Source: Poindextera sp041691315 (GTDB taxonomy: Bacteria > Pseudomonadota > Alphaproteobacteria > Caulobacterales > Caulobacteraceae). Taken from it: DNA of 64,000 bases. Each line of letters starts with the position of its first letter. Position 1 is the stretch's first letter. The notes below the pieces were generated by a model, which was not told the DNA's origin, did not search any database, and worked only from the letters and a program-made list of their open reading frames with translations. The DNA is taken from contig JBEPUW010000019.1 in the NCBI GenBank assembly GCA_041691315.1, positions 5,516 to 69,515 on the forward strand, written 5' to 3'. Shown here one piece after another: positions 16,240 through 24,752 of this stretch. The translations under genes and the position numbers were made by a program.

Positions 16240-17214
16240 CTAGTTCAGGGCCAGCCCCAGCCCATCGACCTCGGCCATTTCAGCGGCGCTGAGCGGTCCG
16301 GCCGCCTCCGCGTCGAGCGCCTGGTCGAGCTCGCCGCGGTTCTTCACCCCCAGGACCACCGTATCGACCCCCGGGAGCGACAGCGCATAGCGGTGGGCGA
16401 CCAGGGCCGGACCCTCGCCCCAGCGCGCGCAGAGATCGCGGAACGGGGCGGCGCGCTCATAGTCCTTCGCATCCGGATGATTCGGCGACAGCGTACGGTC
16501 GAGACCGGAGGTCAGGGCGCCGGCCTGGACGGCCCGGATGCCCATGACCCCGATGTTGTTTGCCTTGGCGGCGGCGAGAATCTCGCGCGGTGCGGCCGGC
16601 TCGGCGAACCTGCGGGTGCCGCCGGCGGAATCCATCAGATTGGCGATCACCTGCGCCACGTCCGGGCCTGGCGCATGGGCGAAGGCGTCCAGGATGCTGC
16701 GCGGCACGCCGATCCCGGTGACGCCCCAGGCGCCGATCCGGCCCTGCGCCTTCAGACGCTCGAAGGCCGGAACCACCTCATCGACATAGAGCGACCAGCG
16801 GGTCGAAAAGGCGTCGCGGCGGCCGTCGCCGTGGGCATAGGCGTAGTCGTCGGGGGCGATGTTGGAATGCAGGAAATAGAGGTCGATCCGCTTTAGCCGC
16901 ATGGCGTCCAGGGTGGCGCTCAGCGCGGCCTCCAGCCGCTGTGCCGCCTGCCCGGGCGGCGGCGAACCCAGATCGCACTTGCTGGTGATCCTGACACCGT
17001 CCGGCAGAGCGCCGGCGAAGGTCTCGCCGATGATCGCCTCGCAGCTGCCGTACATCGGCGCGGTGTCGATCAGGTCGATGCCGCCGTCAATCGCGGCGCG
17101 CAGAGTGGCGGCGGATTCCTCGCGGCTGGTCTCGCCCCAGACCTGGCCTATGCCGCCGCCGCCGAGGGTGAGGCGGCTGACGGGACCGAGCGATCCCAGC
17201 GTGGCGGTTTTCAT
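16240..17214 (-). CDS. aldo/keto reductase
   Basis: A 324-residue NADPH-dependent oxidoreductase of the AKR (beta/alpha)8-barrel superfamily. The catalytic tetrad is visible: D50 and Y55 in DLIDTAPMYG, K79 in ITSKCDLG and H116 in DLYFLHSN. The C-terminal part has the cofactor-binding LPGVDTVVLGVKNRGEL segment. A strong AAGGAGG lies before the ATG. The substrate is not predictable; proteins of this subgroup include pyridoxal and L-fucose dehydrogenase-like enzymes. It is divergent from the TonB receptor that follows. Confidence 0.9.
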   Translation of the reverse strand: MKTATLGSLGPVSRLTLGGGGIGQVWGETSREESAATLRAAIDGGIDLIDTAPMYGSCEAIIGETFAGALPDGVRITSKCDLGSPPPGQAAQRLEAALSATLDAMRLKRIDLYFLHSNIAPDDYAYAHGDGRRDAFSTRWSLYVDEVVPAFERLKAQGRIGAWGVTGIGVPRSILDAFAHAPGPDVAQVIANLMDSAGGTRRFAEPAAPREILAAAKANNIGVMGIRAVQAGALTSGLDRTLSPNHPDAKDYERAAPFRDLCARWGEGPALVAHRYALSLPGVDTVVLGVKNRGELDQALDAEAAGPLSAAEMAEVDGLGLALN

Positions 17215-17418
17215 CGCGGCGGCCTCCTTAAGTCAAACATGCGCCGGTTGATGCAGATCGGCCACACCGTCCGGAAACATGCAAATGTCTCACGCGGGCG
17301 TGACAACCGACCCCATTTTAGGCATTGCCAAGCATGTTTCCCTACAGTCACATGCCTGGGCGCGGATCAAAATCCCACCGTAAGTGCGGGTGCGATCCCA
17401 GCGGGGAGGTTACACCAG

Positions 17419-20070
17419 ATGAAGCGTGCATTGCTGCGCGGCGTGTCAGCCGCAACCATGGTCATCGTCGGCGGACTTTGGGCGTCACAAGCCCTGGCGC
17501 AGGCCGGGGCGCCGCCGGCGGGACCGACCGCGGAGCAACCCTCGGGCCAGGTCATCGTGACCGCGACGCGGCGCAATGCGGCGATCGAGCACGTTCCGGT
17601 GGCCGTCTCCGCCTTCACCGCCAAGCAGCGCCAGGTGCTCGGCATCCAGACCACCCAGCAACTCAGCGACTTCACCCCCGGCCTGTCCTATTTCGCCTCG
17701 AACGACCGGGCCTACATCCGCGGCATCGGGCGCAACACGGTCAACCTGGCCACCGAGTCCGGCGTCGCCACCTACTACAACGGCATCTATTACGGCGCGA
17801 ACGCCTCGATCGCCGAGCAGCACAGCACGCTGTTCGTCGACCAGATCGAGGTCGACCGCGGACCGCAGAACACCCTTCACGGCTCGAACGCCGACGGCGG
17901 CACGATCAACTACATCTCGGCCAAGCCGACCCATTCGCTCTATGCCGAGGCCCGCATCGGCGGCCAAAGCTACGGTGAGTATTATGGCGAGGCGGTGGTT
18001 TCCGGCCCGATCACCGACTGGCTGCGCTTCCGCGTCGGCGGCAACTATTCCAGACAGACCGGCGGCTTCTTCAACAACCTCATCGGCTCCCGCGAAGGCG
18101 GCGTGCTGGCCCAGGGCAACAACGGCAACCAGGAATATTTCGAAGCGCAGCTGGACGCCAATATCGGACCCCACCTGGACGGCTGGGCGATGGTGTCGGC
18201 CGGCGATTACCACACCTCGTTCCACACGGCCTCGGTTGTCGGCAACATCAACAACTACGAGTTCCCCAACGGCGCGTTGTTCCCCAGCGGATTTTACGGG
18301 CTGTGCGGCTTACCGGGACATAGCATGGACACCGGATGCGCCGGCGGACAGCCGATCGTTCCCGGCAGCGTGACGACCACCCCGGTCAATGCCTCGTCCT
18401 TCCCCGGCAACAACCCGTCCAACACGAACATACGGAATTTCATCCAGCAGTTTCACGACTCGAACACCCAGGATCACGACCTGGCGCTGGCGACCCGGTG
18501 GACCTACCATTTCGATGGCGCCGACCTACAGTATCTGGGTGGGTTCCAGCAGTTCTACTATAATCTCGGCGTATCCGGCACGGGCGCTGACGCCGGGGTC
18601 AACTCCTATCAGGTGGTGACTGCGGGCGGTCCACTCACCATCTTCCCGGGCGGCGAGCACACCCACTTCATCGAGAACGAAGGCTATTTCAGCAACGAGC
18701 TGAGCCTGTCCTCGACCACGCCGGGACCGATCCAATGGATCGGTGGCCTCTACTGGTACCACGAGAAGTATGATCAGCCGGTCGAACTGGGCTGCTATCC
18801 GTTCCAGCCGCAACTGCGGACGCCGATCTCACTGGCGGCCCTGCTGGGCGGGAAGGGCTTCGTCGCGGCCGCTCCGAACCCGATGGGCTGCGGCATCAAC
18901 CTGGATACCCACCTGACCTACGACTCCTACGCCGGATACGGCCAGGTGACCTGGCAGATCACGCCGGAGTGGAAGATCGAGGGCGCGGCGCGCTACACCC
19001 AGGACCATAAGGTCGGTATCGAGGATTTCCGGGTGGTCAGTTTCGACGACCAGGTGGCTGGCTTCGGGGTCGACCTGACCCCGTTCGCGGTCAGCCCGAT
19101 CAATCCCGCCACCGGAAAACCCTATCGCGGCAGCGGCGTCGGCTTCTATGATGCCGCAAGCGGCTTTGAAATGCGGACCCTGAACGGGACGTGGAGCGCG
19201 GTCACGGGTGAGGCGACCCTCACCTGGCAACCCGATTCGGAAACGCTGGCCTACGCCAAATACAGCCGCGGCTACAAGACAGGCGGCTTCAACGGCGGCC
19301 AGGTGGCGGCCTTTCCAGAGACCAATCCCGAATATGTCGATGCGATCGAAGGCGGGGTGAAGAAGAGCTGGGGATCGGTGTTCCAGATCAACGGCGCGGC
19401 CTTCTTCTACAACTATCAGAACGACCAGCAGCCCCTGACCATCCAGAATTCCAGCGGGGTCTTGTTCAGCGACGTTTTCAACATCCCGTCGGTGCATACC
19501 TACGGGGTGGAGCTGGAGGCGAACTGGCATCCGTTCGAGCCCGTGGTCTTCACCGCCCAGTACACCTATCTGAGCGCCAAGATCGACAAGATCGGCGCAT
19601 GCGTCGAAGACACCACCGACCCGCTGGCCATCCTGCCCGGCTCCAGGACCGCCGGTTGCCCGGGTCCGGTCGGGGGAATCCAGCTGGTCAATCTGAAGGG
19701 CTCGACCCTGCCGGAATCGCCCCCGAACAAGATCTCGCTGAATGCGCTCTATACGCTCAGGTTCGATCCGGGAAACCTGATCCTGTCCGCCTCCTACATC
19801 TGGAAGGACAAGACCTATGGCTCGGTCTTCAACATCCCGCAGGCGCTAGCGCCCGCCTATTCGACCGCGAATTTCCGCATCGAATGGGATGACGCCAAGA
19901 ACCGTTACAATCTCAGCGCCTTCGTCAACAATATCGGCGACGAGACGGGCTATGACATCGTCACGCCGACGCGGGTCTCACCGGCCGGGCAGCCGTATGA
20001 CCTGGTCGCCAACAAGAGCCTGACCTTCCCGCTGACCGTCGGCGCCGAACTTCAGGTCCGTTTCAAGTAG
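17419..20070 (+). CDS. TonB-dependent receptor, large
   Basis: An outer-membrane receptor of 883 residues. The start at 17419 (GGGGAGGT upstream) gives a good signal peptide ending SQALAQA. The plug begins with VIVTATRRN (TonB box-like) and contains FTPGLSYFASNDRAYIRGIG, the VDRGPQNTLHGSNADGGTINY motif and a long barrel with many aromatic residues. The last residues (LTFPLTVGAELQVRFK) end in a hydrophobic/aromatic pattern suitable for BAM insertion. This type is abundant in Caulobacterales and sphingomonads, where it takes up siderophores, oligosaccharides or lignin aromatics; the substrate cannot be told. It is followed by a strong terminator. Confidence 0.93.
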   Translation: MKRALLRGVSAATMVIVGGLWASQALAQAGAPPAGPTAEQPSGQVIVTATRRNAAIEHVPVAVSAFTAKQRQVLGIQTTQQLSDFTPGLSYFASNDRAYIRGIGRNTVNLATESGVATYYNGIYYGANASIAEQHSTLFVDQIEVDRGPQNTLHGSNADGGTINYISAKPTHSLYAEARIGGQSYGEYYGEAVVSGPITDWLRFRVGGNYSRQTGGFFNNLIGSREGGVLAQGNNGNQEYFEAQLDANIGPHLDGWAMVSAGDYHTSFHTASVVGNINNYEFPNGALFPSGFYGLCGLPGHSMDTGCAGGQPIVPGSVTTTPVNASSFPGNNPSNTNIRNFIQQFHDSNTQDHDLALATRWTYHFDGADLQYLGGFQQFYYNLGVSGTGADAGVNSYQVVTAGGPLTIFPGGEHTHFIENEGYFSNELSLSSTTPGPIQWIGGLYWYHEKYDQPVELGCYPFQPQLRTPISLAALLGGKGFVAAAPNPMGCGINLDTHLTYDSYAGYGQVTWQITPEWKIEGAARYTQDHKVGIEDFRVVSFDDQVAGFGVDLTPFAVSPINPATGKPYRGSGVGFYDAASGFEMRTLNGTWSAVTGEATLTWQPDSETLAYAKYSRGYKTGGFNGGQVAAFPETNPEYVDAIEGGVKKSWGSVFQINGAAFFYNYQNDQQPLTIQNSSGVLFSDVFNIPSVHTYGVELEANWHPFEPVVFTAQYTYLSAKIDKIGACVEDTTDPLAILPGSRTAGCPGPVGGIQLVNLKGSTLPESPPNKISLNALYTLRFDPGNLILSASYIWKDKTYGSVFNIPQALAPAYSTANFRIEWDDAKNRYNLSAFVNNIGDETGYDIVTPTRVSPAGQPYDLVANKSLTFPLTVGAELQVRFK

Positions 20071-20104
20071 GCATCATAGCCGCGCGCAGCGGCGCAAAAA
20101 AATC

Positions 20105-20140
20105 GAGGCCGGGCGATGCAAATCGTCCGGCCTCTTTTTT
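20105..20140. terminator. bidirectional intrinsic terminator
   Basis: A 13 bp stem (GAGGCCGGGCGAT with ATCGTCCGGCCTC, one G-U pair) and a GCAA loop are followed by six T on the plus strand. On the minus strand the hairpin is followed by a T run as well (complement of the A run at 20097 to 20102). It should end both the TonB receptor transcript and bioB, which converge here. Confidence 0.9.
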
Positions 20141-20152
20141 GGCAGAACGCGA

Positions 20153-21142
20153 TTAGTTGACCGGACTGAGGTCGACCACCGGCCGCATAGGCCGCATGCC
20201 CAGGTCGGCGAGCAGCCTCGCGTCCTCGTCCTCGCCCGGCAAGGCGGTGGTTAAGAGCTTGCCGCCGACGAACATCGAATTGCCCCCGGCCAGGAAGCAG
20301 AGCGCCTGCATCTCGCGGCTCATGCCGTCGCGGCCGGCGGAGAGCCGCACCACCGCCTTCGGACAGACGATCCGCGCGACCGCGACCGTGCGCACGAACT
20401 CCAGCCCGTCCAGCGGCGGGCTGTCGCCCAACGGTGTCCCGGGGATCGGCACCAGCGCGTTGACCGGCAAGGACTCCGGATGGGCGGGAAGCGTCGCCAG
20501 GGCGTGCAGCAGCCCGGCCCGGGCCTGGCGGCTTTCGCCCATGCCGACGATACCGCCGCAGCAGACGCTCATCCCCGCCGCCCGGACGTGCTCCAAAGTG
20601 TCGAGCCGGTCCTGATAGGTGCGGGTGGATATCACCCGGGCATAATCCTCAGGCGCGGTGTCGAGGTTGTGGTTGTAATAGTCGAGCCCCGCGGCGCGCA
20701 GGGCGACGGCCTGGTGCGGCTCGAGCATGCCCAGCGTTGCGCAGGTCTCCAGGCCCAACGCCTTGACCCCGGCGATCATGGCCACGAGCCTGGGCAGGTC
20801 ACGGTCTTTCAGGTCGCGCCAGGCGGCGCCCATGCAGAAACGCTGCGCCCCGCCGGCCTTGGCGGTCGCGGCCTGGGCGATGACCGCATCCGCGTCCATC
20901 AGCCGGGTCGCCTTCAGCCCGGTGTCAAAATGCGCCGACTGGCTGCAATAGCCGCAGTCCTCGACGCAGCCGCCGGTCTTCACCGAGAGCAGCTGCGAGA
21001 GCTGCATTTCGCTGGGCTCGAACCAGGCCCGATGCACGCTGGCGGCCATGAATACGAGGTCGGCGAACGGCAGATCGAACAGGGCCTCGACCTCGTCGCG
21101 GGTCCAGTCGTTCCGCGGTGCGGTGATATTGGCTGACGTCAT
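20153..21142 (-). CDS. bioB: biotin synthase
   Basis: This radical SAM enzyme inserts sulfur into dethiobiotin to make biotin. The protein has 329 residues, the usual length. The radical SAM cluster cysteines are C59, C63 and C66 in GGCVEDCGYCSQS, and conserved segments such as YYNHNLDTAPE, GIVGMGES and LSAGRDGMS are present. It stands alone, so the other bio genes must be elsewhere. Biotin is the prosthetic group of the propionyl-CoA carboxylase alpha subunit encoded at 24753. Transcription should end at the hairpin just past its stop. Confidence 0.97.
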   Translation of the reverse strand: MTSANITAPRNDWTRDEVEALFDLPFADLVFMAASVHRAWFEPSEMQLSQLLSVKTGGCVEDCGYCSQSAHFDTGLKATRLMDADAVIAQAATAKAGGAQRFCMGAAWRDLKDRDLPRLVAMIAGVKALGLETCATLGMLEPHQAVALRAAGLDYYNHNLDTAPEDYARVISTRTYQDRLDTLEHVRAAGMSVCCGGIVGMGESRQARAGLLHALATLPAHPESLPVNALVPIPGTPLGDSPPLDGLEFVRTVAVARIVCPKAVVRLSAGRDGMSREMQALCFLAGGNSMFVGGKLLTTALPGEDEDARLLADLGMRPMRPVVDLSPVN

Positions 21143-21285
21143 GGCTGTCCTCTACGGTCGGCGAGGCGCCGGCGTTATCACATCGAACCGCGATTGACCC
21201 ACACGGGCGGATCAAAAAAGCGTTCGGTTCATCGGAGCCGGAATTTCCTTTACGACTAAGGCCTGCGTTCAAGTCAGGGACAGGC

Positions 21286-22836
21286 ATGGCGGCATCAAAC
21301 CGACCGGGCGGCCGGGTGCTCAAGCGCCGAAAGACGCCGGCGGCGTTCGCGCCCGCCGAGGTGGCCGAGCGGCTCGACGCGGCCGGGGCCCACTATGCCG
21401 CCGGCCGGCTGGACGATGCGGCCCGCGCCTATGAAGCCGTCGAAACGCGCAATCCGGGCGACAACCGCGCCCCCTATTCGCTGGCCATCATCGACATCCG
21501 CCTTGGCCGCCTGACCCGCGCCTTCGAGCGGCTGAAGGGCGTGGTCCGCCGCGAGCCCGGCCTGTTCACAGCCCAGCACAATCTGGGTTTCGTCTGCCAG
21601 AGCCTGGGGCTGTGGCCGCAAGCCGCGGCAGCCTACGCCGCCGCCCTGGCCCTGCACCCTGACGCCGCGGAGACCGCCTTCAACCTGGCCGCGGCCCTGG
21701 CCATCCTTGGACGGACGGATGACGCGATCACGCGCTATCGCGGCCTGATGGCCGACCCCGCCACCGCGCGCCGCGCGCTGACCGGCGCAGGGCTGCTGAA
21801 AGCTTCGGCCATCACCGACGCCGAACTGGCGGCCCTGCGGCAGGCTGCGTCGGACGAGGGTGTCGTGGTCGAGGTTCGCACCGGCCTGCTGTTCGCGCTC
21901 GGCGAGGTGCTGGAGGCGCGCGGATCTGACCAGGATGCCTTCGCGGCCTTCGCGGACGGCAACCGGCTCAAGTACGACGCGCTGGTGGCCGCGGCGAACG
22001 GGCCCGCGGGCGCCTCCGCCCACCCCAAGGCCATCGCCCGCGACCACGCTCGGTCGGCGGCCCGGGTCCAGGCCTTGTTCACACCGGACTTCATCGCCAC
22101 GCGGCGTGGAAGCGGCCTTACCACCCACCGGCCGATCTTCATCGTCGGCATGCCGCGCTCAGGCTCGACCCTGATCGAGCAGATCCTGTCCAGCCACCCG
22201 GCCGTCCAGGGCATGGGCGAAAGCTCGGCCCTTGCCGATGTGCTGGAGCGAGCGAACACTTATGAACCCGGGCGGTCGAGCAACTTTCGCGACCTCGCCA
22301 ACGACTATCTGGCGACCTTGCGCGCCCGCGGCTGGAAACCCGGCGCGCGGCCGGTCGACAAGACCCTGGAGAGCTTCCTCCATGTCGGCATGATCCATCT
22401 GATGTTCCCGCGCGCGGTCATCCTGCACAGCGTGCGCGATCCAGTGGACACCGGCCTGGCCTGCTATCGACAGCTGTTCGGTCACGGCAACGAAACCCTC
22501 TATGACCTCGGCCAGATCGGCGCGGAATATGTCAGCTATCGCGCGGTGATGGACCATTGGCGCGCCGTGCTGCCCGGCCGTGTCATCGACGTCAGTCATG
22601 AGGCGCTGGTCTCCGATCCCGAGGGACAGATCCGCTGGCTGGTCACCGAGGCGTGCGGGCTCGACTGGGACCCGGCCTGCCTGGCCTTCCACCGCACCAG
22701 CCGGCCGGTCCGCACCGCCAGCGTCGCCCAGGTGCGCCAGCCCATCTTCACCACCTCGCTGCAGCGCTGGCGCCGCTACGAACGCCATCTAGGCCCGTTG
22801 CTGGAAGCGCTCGGGCCGTATGCGCCGAAGGCCTGA
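21286..22836 (+). CDS. TPR-repeat sulfotransferase
   Basis: A 516-residue two-part protein. Residues about 25 to 160 are tetratricopeptide repeats (AGRLDDAARAYEAVETRNPGDN and two or three more units). Residues about 284 to 510 form a sulfotransferase domain with the PAPS-binding loop FIVGMPRSGSTLIEQIL and the later ILHSVRDPVDTGLACY motif with its 3'-phosphate-binding Arg and Ser. Such fusions are common in alphaproteobacteria; the acceptor (glycan, lipid or protein) is unknown. It is divergent from bioB and stands alone. Confidence 0.88.
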   Translation: MAASNRPGGRVLKRRKTPAAFAPAEVAERLDAAGAHYAAGRLDDAARAYEAVETRNPGDNRAPYSLAIIDIRLGRLTRAFERLKGVVRREPGLFTAQHNLGFVCQSLGLWPQAAAAYAAALALHPDAAETAFNLAAALAILGRTDDAITRYRGLMADPATARRALTGAGLLKASAITDAELAALRQAASDEGVVVEVRTGLLFALGEVLEARGSDQDAFAAFADGNRLKYDALVAAANGPAGASAHPKAIARDHARSAARVQALFTPDFIATRRGSGLTTHRPIFIVGMPRSGSTLIEQILSSHPAVQGMGESSALADVLERANTYEPGRSSNFRDLANDYLATLRARGWKPGARPVDKTLESFLHVGMIHLMFPRAVILHSVRDPVDTGLACYRQLFGHGNETLYDLGQIGAEYVSYRAVMDHWRAVLPGRVIDVSHEALVSDPEGQIRWLVTEACGLDWDPACLAFHRTSRPVRTASVAQVRQPIFTTSLQRWRRYERHLGPLLEALGPYAPKA

Positions 22837-22900
22837 GGCGATCGCATCCGCCGCTTAGCGACTCCAGCGGGGGATGACGGTGAAAATTGCGTGAAGTGTT

Positions 22901-23791
22901 TTACGCCTCCATGACCGGCACCCACCATTCGACCCAGGCGCCGGCCTGGTCGGGGGTGGAGTCGGCGGGGTAGAATTCCAGGTCTGGGGCCTGGGCCAGC
23001 TTGTGGCCGGACTTGGGCACGCGCTCGCCCCAGATCTCCCGGGCCGCGGCCAGCATCTGCGGCTGCAGCGGGCCGCCGTCCATGACCTGGCGAAAGATCA
23101 GATAGGTCTGTGGCGCCAAGTCGACGATCTCCAGTCCCGCCGGCGCCGGCGCGTCGGCAGAGAGGTGCACGCCGGCCAGGTAACGCATGGCGCCGGGGTC
23201 GGACCCCTGGGCTGCTGCCGAGCAGACGCCGAAGGTCTCACCAAGGCCGCCCTCAAACGGCATCCGCTCGATCAATCGGTCCCAGAGCTTCGGAATGCCC
23301 GCCTTGTCGGTCTCATTGAAGTCGGCGGCGAAGCCGGCGATGCGCAGGCGACCTTTACGAACCGGCTGCGGCGCCTGGCTGAGCTGGGTGCGGGACTCAG
23401 GGCTGTCGGACATGACGAAAATCTCCGATGGGCTGGTTCGCGCACTGGCCCGACGATAGAGGCCAGGCGGAATGCCGAAGACGCGCTTGAAGGCGCGGGT
23501 AAAACCTTCCTGGCTGTCGAAGCCGCAGTCGAAGGCCAGATCGATCAGACTTGGAGAGGCCGGACCGCAGAGCCGGTCCGCCGCCGCGGTCAGCCGGAGC
23601 GCCCGCACATAGGCCATGGGGCTCTGGCCAAACCGCGCCCCGAACTGACGCGTGAAATGATAGGCGGAGAGCCCGGCGGCCTCGGCGAGCTGGGCCAGGC
23701 TCAGCGGCTCAAACAGCCTGGCGTCGATGTGCCGCCGCGCCCGCTCCAGCGGATCGACAAGAACGGCGGGGCCAGGCGCCAGATCGGTCAT
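22901..23791 (-). CDS. AraC-family regulator with GyrI-like domain
   Basis: A protein of 296 residues. The AraC DNA-binding domain is at the N-terminus: helix-turn-helix one at about 31 to 52 (LAQLAEAAGLSAYHFTRQF), helix-turn-helix two at about 81 to 104 (LIDLAFDCGFDSQEGFTRAF), closing with FGIPPGLYRR. The C-terminal part (about 130 to 296) is a GyrI/BmrR-type small-molecule-binding domain. Regulators of this layout (Rob/SoxS-like with GyrI) usually control multidrug or stress genes. The leftward GST gene just upstream may be a target. Confidence 0.9.
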   Translation of the reverse strand: MTDLAPGPAVLVDPLERARRHIDARLFEPLSLAQLAEAAGLSAYHFTRQFGARFGQSPMAYVRALRLTAAADRLCGPASPSLIDLAFDCGFDSQEGFTRAFKRVFGIPPGLYRRASARTSPSEIFVMSDSPESRTQLSQAPQPVRKGRLRIAGFAADFNETDKAGIPKLWDRLIERMPFEGGLGETFGVCSAAAQGSDPGAMRYLAGVHLSADAPAPAGLEIVDLAPQTYLIFRQVMDGGPLQPQMLAAAREIWGERVPKSGHKLAQAPDLEFYPADSTPDQAGAWVEWWVPVMEA

Positions 23792-23849
23792 GTCCTCACC
23801 ATGACGCCTGTGCCGCGGCGTGTCTTGACCGGCGTTGCTGGCGCGCGGC

Positions 23850-24635
23850 CTAACCGAAGTTGGGGCTGAAGCGGATGTTGTCGCGCTCCAGGCCCTTGAC
23901 CACCACCTCCAGCCCGCCGGACTTGATCATCCATTCCAGCCGGTGGTCGCGGTATTCGCGCTTGAACAGGCCCTGTTCGACCAGGGTCGCGGCGTCGGTC
24001 ATCGGCAAGGCCGGCGCGGTCATTTCCTCGATGGTCTTGGCCACCGAGGCGCGCGCATTGGCCCGCTCCAGCCAAGCCGAGAGTTTGGAGCCCCGGGCCG
24101 GCGGATGGCCGACGCCCAGCGAGCCGTTCACGTAAGGAACCACGGAAAGGTCGCCCCAGCCGAAGCTGTCGCCATTGAACCAGGTCCGGGTTCCCAGCTG
24201 GTCTTCGAGCCAGGCGAAGAAACCCTCGGTCTGCGCCTTGGCATTGGCGCGCAGGGTCTCGGCCAGTTCGCCCTCGGCTCTCCGAAACCAGTTCAGTTCG
24301 GCCAGGCCCCAGTTGATCGCCTCGAAATGGGTGTCCATCACCTCTTCCAGCATGCGCACCCGCGCCCGCTCGGCGGCGTCCTTGGGCAGCATGGCCGGGT
24401 TGGGCCATTTGTCCTCGAGATATTCCAGGATGATGGTCGAATCGAAGATGGCGACCTCGCCGTCGACCAGGGCCGGCACCTCGCCCCGCGGACTGGCCTT
24501 GGCGAAATCGCCGCCCACCCCGCCCGCGCCGAGGCCGCCCGGCGACAGCGCCTCGAACTCCAGGCCCTTTTCGCGCAGGGCGATCTTGACCTTCTGGGCA
24601 TAGGGCGACAGCGGGTGTTCATAGAGGGTGATCAT
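23850..24635 (-). CDS. glutathione S-transferase family protein
   Basis: A 261-residue cytosolic GST. The N-terminal thioredoxin-like domain starts MITLYEHPLSPYAQKVKIAL and includes GEVPALVDGEVAIFDSTIILEYL with the glutathione gamma-glutamyl binding Asp-Ser. The C-terminal helical domain is longer than usual and ends in an extra 50 residues (EYRDHRLEWMIKSGGLEVV). It lies 58 bp upstream of the AraC-type regulator on the same strand. The substrate is unknown; detoxification is likely. Confidence 0.88.
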   Translation of the reverse strand: MITLYEHPLSPYAQKVKIALREKGLEFEALSPGGLGAGGVGGDFAKASPRGEVPALVDGEVAIFDSTIILEYLEDKWPNPAMLPKDAAERARVRMLEEVMDTHFEAINWGLAELNWFRRAEGELAETLRANAKAQTEGFFAWLEDQLGTRTWFNGDSFGWGDLSVVPYVNGSLGVGHPPARGSKLSAWLERANARASVAKTIEEMTAPALPMTDAATLVEQGLFKREYRDHRLEWMIKSGGLEVVVKGLERDNIRFSPNFG

Positions 24636-24752
24636 GGCGGGCCCTTGAAGCTTGCTCTAAGCAGCACGCCACAGGCCCGACCCAGGGTCAATCTGGCCAA
24701 GCGCGCGATTAGCCGATAAGCCGCGCAAGCCATTGGGAGGCGGTCGGCGCGC